Positions 8,226-14,258 of a DNA stretch of 64,000 nucleotides are shown here, piece by piece. The notes under the pieces are model-generated. The model saw only the letters and a program-made list of their open reading frames with translations, was not told the origin of the DNA and made no database searches. Every line of letters begins with the position of its first letter. Position 1 is the stretch's first letter. The stretch lies in NCBI RefSeq assembly GCF_001278115.1, contig NZ_LIYD01000005.1, positions 371,906-435,905 on the forward strand, in the 5' to 3' direction. A program made the position numbers and the translations under genes. This DNA is from Flavobacterium akiainvivens (lineage in GTDB: Bacteria; Bacteroidota; Bacteroidia; Flavobacteriales; Flavobacteriaceae).

Positions 8226-8256
8226 AAGTGCTTAATATTTCACTTTTGGAGTTTGA
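8226..8256. repeat. 31-bp dispersed repeat, copy 1
   Basis: This 31-bp stretch is identical, in the same orientation, to 43895-43925. It begins AAGTGCTTAATATTTCACTT and carries short inverted arms AAGTG/CACTT. It lies in a 247-bp intergenic space otherwise without recognisable genes. Confidence 0.85.
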
Positions 8257-8334
8257 CATTCGGTTTTTGTGCACCTTTTTTAAAAACCCGTGTCAGGTTA
8301 AAAAATAAGCGTGCTTTTTTACTTTTTGAAGCCA

Positions 8335-9045
8335 TCAGTTTTTAGTTTGGCCCTGCCTTAAAATTGCCTGGCGCTCCTCTAAATATTTTTGTCGTTTTTC
8401 AACAGCTTCTGAAGTTGGACGGGCAGTTATGGTTAATCCATCTATTGTGTAGGCGAAAAAAGGTATCAGCGCTTCAAAATGTCCTGCTATCTTTTTATAG
8501 TTGCATAAAGTTCTCACTAATTCTGTGTACTGATTGATAATTTTCGCTTCAGGTACATCCTGTAGTTCGGGAGACCAATATGTCTTAAAAGAATATTGCC
8601 CCTCATTCTTGGTTTCAATAATATAAGTCCTCCCATCAAAGCCATCCTTCCAGCCCTTGATTTTATTTTGGGAGGGCACGCTTTCCAAACCGCTACCATC
8701 AGTAAGGCTTATAATTTCATCGGCAACTTCCGGCGGTAATGAAAATTGCATCCAAAACTTTCTTTCTGTACGTGATTCTTCTATTTCATCAGCAATAAGG
8801 GTTACAAACCCCCATGACTGCCCTAAATTCCTGTAGGCTTCAATGCGGGTACCATACCACGAGAGCCTTACGGCATAATCTGCCCGGCTGGTTTCTATTG
8901 GCTCAAAGCCAAATTGGGCTATCCTTTGGTTTTTGTAGGTAACGCTTAAAGCGGTGTCGCTATCAGGGGTAAAGGTGTAGGCGGCGGCATCCTGCCCATG
9001 GCAAAACGCGGTACAAAACAGTAGCAAGGTGTATACTAATTTCAT
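8335..9045 (-). CDS. Secreted protein of unknown function
   Basis: A 236-residue protein when started at MKLVYTLLLFCTAFCHGQ, a good signal peptide with cleavage after about residue 17. A longer reading up to 9159 begins with a TTG that is itself part of the promoter at 9129-9159, so I reject it. The mature part is a mixed alpha/beta protein rich in Tyr, Glu and Lys, with no cysteine pair or catalytic motif that I recognise; the end is a charged helix (VEKRQKYLEERQAILRQG). No operon partner is adjacent. Confidence 0.65.
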   Translation of the reverse strand: MKLVYTLLLFCTAFCHGQDAAAYTFTPDSDTALSVTYKNQRIAQFGFEPIETSRADYAVRLSWYGTRIEAYRNLGQSWGFVTLIADEIEESRTERKFWMQFSLPPEVADEIISLTDGSGLESVPSQNKIKGWKDGFDGRTYIIETKNEGQYSFKTYWSPELQDVPEAKIINQYTELVRTLCNYKKIAGHFEALIPFFAYTIDGLTITARPTSEAVEKRQKYLEERQAILRQGQTKN

Positions 9046-9065
9046 TGTGAGGATTTTTGTAAATA

Positions 9066-9111
9066 TAAAAAATCCCCTAAGGTCTGCTACTATAACCGTT
9101 GGGGAATTTTT
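9066..9111. promoter_or_regulatory. Terminator-like hairpin in a 5' leader
   Basis: TCCCC (9073-9077) and GGGGA (9101-9105) can pair, with a T-run on either side. On the minus strand this lies between the promoter at 9129-9159 and the start codon at 9045, where it could act as an attenuator or as a leader hairpin. The inner stem is imperfect. Confidence 0.35.
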
Positions 9112-9128
9112 GTTGGGTTCGAATAGGT

Positions 9129-9159
9129 CAAAAGTATTGCGAAAAACGATTGCGCTCAA
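9129..9159 (-). promoter_or_regulatory. Flavobacterial promoter for the secreted unknown protein
   Basis: On the minus strand TTG (9157-9159) is followed after 20 bp by TACTTTTG (9129-9136), a full match to TTG-N17-23-TAnnTTTG. It implies a leader of about 75-80 nt before the ATG at 9045. Confidence 0.65.
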
Positions 9160-9296
9160 GATGAACCGTTTTTTTATCGCCCAAAAACACCTATTGTTCG
9201 ATTAAGTGTTTACAGTGTGTTAATAATCGTATAATTAACATTATTTAATAAGGCTCCGGAGGTAAATTTAGGGTAAAATAGATATCCTCTTACTAT

Positions 9297-9644
9297 ATGG
9301 ACAATCATTGCTTTGTAGTTCTTGAGCTGCCGGGCGGCGAAGAACTTAAATATGTAGACGAAGCTAATACACATGGTTTCTGGACGGCCGTTGCCGGCAA
9401 CATTCGCGATGGCAAGGCTAAAATTATCAGTAAGCGGCAGGACACCGGTATATCTGAAGATTTACGCAGCCATGTTTCGGGCAACCAAAAATTTACCACC
9501 TATGTACTGGTAGACATGCACCTGCACCCGCAGCGTTGCAGCAACAACCGTATTTTCGAGCGTGTATCGGCATGGCTTACCGGCACGGGCAGGCACCGTG
9601 TTATAGATGACGGGGCTAACTTTCAGCTGGTTACCATAGACTGA
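9297..9644 (+). CDS. Small soluble protein of unknown function
   Basis: A 115-residue protein with no signal peptide or membrane segment. It reads like a compact alpha/beta domain: CFVVLELPGGEELKYVDE, a middle helix, FTTYVLVDMHLHPQ and a final strand HRVIDDGANFQLVTID. I do not recognise a family. Codon use is like that of its neighbours and the gene stands alone between a divergent and a convergent neighbour, which supports a real but uncharacterised gene. Confidence 0.55.
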   Translation: MDNHCFVVLELPGGEELKYVDEANTHGFWTAVAGNIRDGKAKIISKRQDTGISEDLRSHVSGNQKFTTYVLVDMHLHPQRCSNNRIFERVSAWLTGTGRHRVIDDGANFQLVTID

Positions 9645-9748
9645 GTTTAGTGCCTTACCATAACTTTTTTAAAGGTAGCTTTAATGGCGTTACGTTCTTA
9701 AGGCACCTGTATAAAAAGCCTTGAGATATCTTAAAGGTGCTGCCGCTT

Positions 9749-9804
9749 AGCTGATAAGCTTCTTAGCTTAGGGGTTCAGCAGCTAAGTGGCTCAGTAGCT
9801 TTAT
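9749..9804. repeat. Degenerate 8-bp tandem array with phased AGCT
   Basis: AGCT occurs at 9749, 9757, 9765, 9781 and 9797, all on one 8-bp phase, with degenerate units (GGTTCAGC, GGCTCAGT) filling the gaps. The array begins just after the stop codon of the nitroreductase gene on the minus strand and reaches into that codon. No protein-coding reason is evident. Confidence 0.7.
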
Positions 9805-10454
9805 TCAATAATTTTAACCTTTTGCGCAAAACGTTTCGGGGCTACAGGGGCTTCTGCCGGGTAGCCTAACGAAATGTTTATGGCAACCTCATAGCCATCG
9901 GGTATATTAAGCAGCTCCAGTATATCTTTATTATCGGGGTTGTTAAGTATAGGTACCAACGTGCCTAACGGACAAGTGCCCAGCCCTATGGCGTGCGAGC
10001 TGAGCAGTATATTCTGCAGGATAATACCGCTGTCAAGGTAGCTAATATCGCTGCTTTTATCGCGGGCAATAACAATAAGGGTAGGGGCATTATGAAAAAT
10101 ACTGAATCCGGGTTCTTTGTAATGCGCCGCACTGCCCTGAAACTCTTTACCCTCGGCAAAATTCAGGAAACGCTGGTTTATCTCCTTTAGTATTTCAGGG
10201 TTTTGTACCACACGCACTTCCCACGGCTGCTTGTTCAGGGCGCTTGGCGCATATATGGCGCTTTTCATTATGGTGTCTATCTGCGCCTTGCTTACCTGTT
10301 GGGTGGTGTACTTGCGTATAGACCTGCGCGTAAGTATGTTGTTTAATATGGCCTCTTTCTGGCTGCCGGTATAGGTGGTTTGCTGTACAGGTGGGGAGTC
10401 GTTGCATGAAACGGCAATTGCGGCAAACAGGCAAAACATAAAAATCTTCTTCAT
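9801..10454 (-). CDS. Nitroreductase-family flavoenzyme with lipoprotein signal
   Basis: A 217-residue protein. Residues 1-17 form a lipoprotein signal with lipobox AIAVSC, so the enzyme should be exported and lipid-anchored, which is unusual for this normally cytoplasmic family. The nitroreductase domain follows: RRSIRKYTTQQVSKAQID with the FMN-phosphate arginines, APSALNKQPWEVRVV, and a late GLGTCPLGT loop. It is the last gene of a run hyp-apbE-rnfC-rnfD-nitroreductase, only 6 bp after rnfD. It may take electrons from the RnfC-RnfD unit on the outer face of the membrane; this is inference. Confidence 0.75.
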   Translation of the reverse strand: MKKIFMFCLFAAIAVSCNDSPPVQQTTYTGSQKEAILNNILTRRSIRKYTTQQVSKAQIDTIMKSAIYAPSALNKQPWEVRVVQNPEILKEINQRFLNFAEGKEFQGSAAHYKEPGFSIFHNAPTLIVIARDKSSDISYLDSGIILQNILLSSHAIGLGTCPLGTLVPILNNPDNKDILELLNIPDGYEVAINISLGYPAEAPVAPKRFAQKVKIIE

Positions 10455-10460
10455 GGGTAT

Positions 10461-11540
10461 TTAAATAGGGTTTGAAATTTTATCTGAAAACGAAAAGTTG
10501 AACTTAAAGATGATGTATACAATGTACAGGTATACCACATAGCTGGTAAGCCCGTAATAGTGTAACGAAAGCAGGGCCAGCACACCGCCCGCTATACTAA
10601 GCGTAAGCAGGAATACCTTTTCGGCCAGAGCCTTAAAGTCATGCTTATGGCCCCAGGCACGAGGCATAAACACCTCATTTATCTTAGGGGTAAAACCATT
10701 GAGCAGTAATATGGAGAACGACATATACTCAAACCGAACTCCCGCCAGTATAAACGCAAATGCAGAAAGCCCTATCATGCCGCCATAATACAGTTTACCG
10801 TTTGGCGAATTGGGGCTCGAAGGCATATCGGTAGCCATAAAAAGGGCACCCAGCAATACCCCCGCAGCCGAATACTTAAGGTCGTCGCCATCATTAACCA
10901 GCCAGAAGCCTGTGCTAAAAACAGCCAACAAGGCAAACGGTATGTGCCATGAAATGCGCCGTCTTATCAGTAAATACAGCCCACCCAGCGCAATTGCCGC
11001 AACAGAGTATTCGCCCAAAGCCCCTGTGGTTTTGTACAGTAGCCCTGATGTATACGTGGCAAGGTAGCTGTTAGTACCTAAAAAGCCAATCTCCTTTACA
11101 TTTATAAACGATTTGGTGACCCATATAGCCGCCGAGCTCATTACCGGGAAAAAGGCCGCCATAAACTCACGGCCCATAAGTGCAGGGTTAAACCGGTTTT
11201 TGCCCAGGCCGCCCCACAGCAGCTTGCCAAACAATATGGCTGCAAACGCGCCAAATGCCACCACATACCACGGCGTGGCGGGCGATAGCGTAAACGCCAG
11301 CAATAATCCCGTTATAACAGCCGAACCATCTAAAACAGCCGTAGTTTTTTTTACATAAACCGCAGAAAATACAAAGTCGGTTACTAAGGCAGTACCTACG
11401 GCGGTGCCAATAACCAGCAATGCCTGTAGTCCATAGGCAATGTAAGCAACGGCAACCAAAGGCAGCAGTGCCAGTATAACATCAGCCATTACGGCGGTGG
11501 TAGTATTAAAGCGGGGTTTTATGTAGGGGTTTACATTCAT
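10461..11540 (-). CDS. rnfD: RnfD/NqrB-type membrane subunit
   Basis: A 359-residue protein with about nine or ten hydrophobic helices, family-typical in length. Signature pieces: NPYIKPRFNTTTAVMADVILALLP near the start, DGSAVITGLLLAFTLSP, GKLLWGGLGKNRFNPALMGR, and ATDMPSSPNSPNGKLYYG. The loop before GEYS, where RnfD and NqrB carry the covalently bound FMN, reads TYTSGLLYKTTGALGEYS and has no clear SGAT-like site. It lies 12 bp after rnfC. No rnfA, B, E or G gene is nearby, so this is not a complete Rnf complex here. Confidence 0.85.
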   Translation of the reverse strand: MNVNPYIKPRFNTTTAVMADVILALLPLVAVAYIAYGLQALLVIGTAVGTALVTDFVFSAVYVKKTTAVLDGSAVITGLLLAFTLSPATPWYVVAFGAFAAILFGKLLWGGLGKNRFNPALMGREFMAAFFPVMSSAAIWVTKSFINVKEIGFLGTNSYLATYTSGLLYKTTGALGEYSVAAIALGGLYLLIRRRISWHIPFALLAVFSTGFWLVNDGDDLKYSAAGVLLGALFMATDMPSSPNSPNGKLYYGGMIGLSAFAFILAGVRFEYMSFSILLLNGFTPKINEVFMPRAWGHKHDFKALAEKVFLLTLSIAGGVLALLSLHYYGLTSYVVYLYIVYIIFKFNFSFSDKISNPI

Positions 11541-11552
11541 TCAATATCTTGA

Positions 11553-12800
11553 TTAACTTGCCTGCAGGGTTTGTTTTCCTGTAAAAATACTTTTCATAAG
11601 CGGCACATCGCTGGGGCATATATAGGCACAGGCGCCGCATTCTATACAATCGGTAAGGTTAAGCTGTAGCAGGCGTTCCTTATCGGCCCGGGCTTCCGGC
11701 CGCACAAACTCCATGGGCATAAGCCGTTGCGGACAGGCATCGGCGCAGTAGCCGCACTGTATGCAGTTGTTGTCGTTTGCTTTAGCCTGGGGCATAATAA
11801 GTACACCACCGGTGCCCTTGTTTATTGGGCTGCGGGCATCGTGTACCGCCCTGCCCATCATGGGGCCGCCCAGTATTACGGTTTGCTGTTCAGGATTCCA
11901 ATCCATACCCAGTTCCTGCATTATAAACCAAACCGGCGTACCAACTTTAACGCTGTAATTGCCTATATGCCGGGCTTTTTCACCCGAAAGGGTAATTACC
12001 CTGTCTGTATAAGGTTTGTTGCCGTAAAAGGCATTATATACTGCCCACAGCGTGCCCACGTTGCTCACCATTATACCGTGTTGTGCCGGTATGCTGCCTT
12101 TAGGCAGCTCTTTTCCCGTCACTGATTTTATAAGTTGCAGTTCGCCGCCCTGCGGGTATTCGTTAGGCAGTAAGTGTGTTTCAATTGCGTGTACAGGCAG
12201 CAGGGGGGATAACAGCTTTTTAAGCTCCCTGTGCTGCTTTTCTATGGCAATAACCACCCATTGCGCGCGTACTACTTTTTGCAGCAGCTGTATGGCCTTT
12301 ACAAGTGCGGGGAGTTCGTTTTTTAGCAGGGCATAGTCGGCGCTCAGGTAAGGCTCGCACTCAGCCCCGTTTATTATAAGCGTACTGATCCGGCCTTCAA
12401 CATCATATTTTAAATGCGTAGGGAAACGCGCTCCGCCACTGCCTTCAATACCATATTCTTTTAATATGGAAAGGATTTGTGCATTGGTAAGCCCATCAGG
12501 ATTTAGGGAGGGCAATTCATATTCATTGTCCTTAAAATTGTTTATAAGTTTTAAGTGGGGCTGCCCGTTAATATCTTCAATGCCTTCTATAGTTCCCGAA
12601 ACCGGTGCATGTACACAGGCCGCAAAAACACCCTCAGAAGCCGCTACTGGCTGGTATTTCTTTACCGTTTCTCCCGGCTGTACAAGCAAATCCATAGTGC
12701 CTTTGTAGCCATAAAGCGGCAGGTATAGTTCAGGCGGGTCTGCAAGCGTAGCAATAGGTATATGCTTGGTTTTACTTTTTAAAGACGTAATATGCATCAT
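11553..12800 (-). CDS. rnfC: RnfC-type iron-sulfur/flavin electron-input subunit
   Basis: A 415-residue protein. It has the N-terminal Rnf barrel-sandwich region (DLLVQPGETVKKYQPVA), the central NADH/FMN-binding domain (GIEGSGGARFPTHLKYD and LIINGAECEPYLSADYALL) and two C-terminal 4Fe-4S motifs, CIQCGYCADACPQRLMP and CIECGACAYICPSDVP. In the family it passes electrons from NADH or ferredoxin to the membrane subunits. It overlaps apbE by 4 bp (ATGA type) and is followed by rnfD. The usual partners RnfB, A, E and G are absent from the window. Confidence 0.9.
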   Translation of the reverse strand: MMHITSLKSKTKHIPIATLADPPELYLPLYGYKGTMDLLVQPGETVKKYQPVAASEGVFAACVHAPVSGTIEGIEDINGQPHLKLINNFKDNEYELPSLNPDGLTNAQILSILKEYGIEGSGGARFPTHLKYDVEGRISTLIINGAECEPYLSADYALLKNELPALVKAIQLLQKVVRAQWVVIAIEKQHRELKKLLSPLLPVHAIETHLLPNEYPQGGELQLIKSVTGKELPKGSIPAQHGIMVSNVGTLWAVYNAFYGNKPYTDRVITLSGEKARHIGNYSVKVGTPVWFIMQELGMDWNPEQQTVILGGPMMGRAVHDARSPINKGTGGVLIMPQAKANDNNCIQCGYCADACPQRLMPMEFVRPEARADKERLLQLNLTDCIECGACAYICPSDVPLMKSIFTGKQTLQAS

Positions 12801-13741
12801 ACGCTCAGTACTTTAAAAGGTTCATACCCAGTGGTTTTTACAACACGCTGTTGCGTAATAAGGTACGCCTCAAAATCGAAATTATGTTTCAGTTCAGTAG
12901 CAACTGTTTCAAAATCATCTTCCTGTACGGCAAATAATGCGGTAGAAAGCACATCGCTTAAAAAGGCACTTTTACAAATAACACCACACTGCACGTTTTC
13001 TGATGGGTAGCCCGTTTTGGCGTTAATAATATGCCCGTATTTTTTGCCGTCTATGGTTATAAACCCACTCATAGTAGCCGATAACGAAAAACACGCATTG
13101 GCTATACTAATCCTGCCGCATTTTTCATCATCCTCAAAAGGGTGAGGCAGGTTAATGTTACGGCTGTTAACAGCATAAATAGTGCTGCCGCCCGCATTGA
13201 TTACGCCATTTGTAACGCCTTCATTTTTAAGCTGTTTTGCCAGTACATCTACAGCAAAAGCTTTTATAAACGACCCTGTAATAATTTCCTGTCCGCTGCT
13301 TATCATGGCTTTATGGCCGTCAAGCTGTATTTTGGTATAGTCTGTATTTTTAAGCGCCTGCTGTATGTGTTGGGATTTAGGGAAAGAAGTTTCTCCGTCC
13401 CTGTAAAAGCCCCAAAGCTTTAGCAGCGGCATCATGGTAATATCATAAGCGCCGTTTGTAGCCTGGCTTATTTTTGCTATGCTTTGCAGCATAATTGCGG
13501 TATTTTCGTCAATATCAGCCCACCGTCCGGCATTGGCATTTATGTTGTGGAATACAGAACCCGGCGTATAAGAATTGTATAGCGCATCAATATATTCCAG
13601 TAGCGCAAAGCCACGTTCTATTATGGCCTCATCGTGGTGTGCAGGTATTTTTATCCTGAAATTGCAATGAAACAGCCTGCGTGTTTGTGATATGTACGTC
13701 TTACTGGCTGTCTGTGGCATCTTCATCGGTATCGGTTTCAA
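12797..13741 (-). CDS. apbE: ApbE-like FAD:protein FMN transferase
   Basis: A 314-residue ApbE family protein. Visible motifs: SFIKAFAVDVLAKQL (the KG-AVD helix), INAGGSTIYA, KKYGHIINAKTGYP where the usual HIIDPRTG reads HIIN, and SAFLSDVLSTALF which keeps the metal-binding Asp and Thr. The N-terminus (MKPIPMKMPQTASKTYIS) has neither a hydrophobic signal nor a lipobox, although ApbE normally works outside the cytoplasm. Internal ATGs at 13726 and 13720 are possible starts, which would also shrink the 41-bp overlap with the preceding gene. It should flavinylate an operon partner. Confidence 0.85.
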   Translation of the reverse strand: MKPIPMKMPQTASKTYISQTRRLFHCNFRIKIPAHHDEAIIERGFALLEYIDALYNSYTPGSVFHNINANAGRWADIDENTAIMLQSIAKISQATNGAYDITMMPLLKLWGFYRDGETSFPKSQHIQQALKNTDYTKIQLDGHKAMISSGQEIITGSFIKAFAVDVLAKQLKNEGVTNGVINAGGSTIYAVNSRNINLPHPFEDDEKCGRISIANACFSLSATMSGFITIDGKKYGHIINAKTGYPSENVQCGVICKSAFLSDVLSTALFAVQEDDFETVATELKHNFDFEAYLITQQRVVKTTGYEPFKVLSV

Positions 13742-14018
13742 CTTTGGTTTTACCTTTCTTTAAAGCCTTAAAGTTGACCTTGCCAACATTAACTACCTGG
13801 AAATAAAACTCAGGGTTTTTCCACTTTTTTGTAAGCGAGTCATACTGTAGTTTCTGGCTGTCAAACTGCTGTTTCAACACGTCTTTTTGCAGCTGTGCCA
13901 AATCCTGTTGCCGTTGTTTTTCTGCCCGTTCTTCCTGTAGTTCGTCCCACAGGTCGCGGTTGCCAAAAATAAGCAGCGCAATACCCGTTAAGTATAACAA
14001 TACCGGTTTTAATTTCAT
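13701..14018 (-). CDS. Small membrane-anchored coiled-coil protein
   Basis: A 105-residue protein when started at MKLKPVLLYLTGIALLIFG; a longer reading adds 11 polar residues and is less likely. One hydrophobic segment covers residues 4-18, then a charged helix with Gln/Glu/Lys heptads (LWDELQEERAEKQRQQ...LQKD) runs to about residue 60, followed by a basic stretch and an acidic tail. It heads the apbE-rnfC-rnfD-nitroreductase operon and overlaps apbE by up to 41 bp. No FMN-attachment motif is seen. It may tether or organise the complex; function unknown. Confidence 0.55.
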   Translation of the reverse strand: MKLKPVLLYLTGIALLIFGNRDLWDELQEERAEKQRQQDLAQLQKDVLKQQFDSQKLQYDSLTKKWKNPEFYFQVVNVGKVNFKALKKGKTKVETDTDEDATDSQ

Positions 14019-14258
14019 TGTTGTAGTTTTTGCCTTGGGGTAAAAATACACAGTTATGCTTTTTTAAGAAGCAATTAAGTGATGAATTTAATTGGTCAGA
14101 GAATCCAATATTAAAACCATAAGCCGTAAAAGTCTACTTATGGTCATTATAACCATTAAAAACACATAACAGTACCTTTTTAAAAACATTATAGCCCCTG
14201 CAATGCACTAATTATAGGCACATTTGCAAATTCAAACGTTTTAATTAATAAAATAACG

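Noticed and set aside
9046..9159. Longer start of the secreted unknown protein at TTG 9159
   Set aside because: The TTG is the upstream box of the promoter at 9129-9159 and a good signal peptide starts at 9045.
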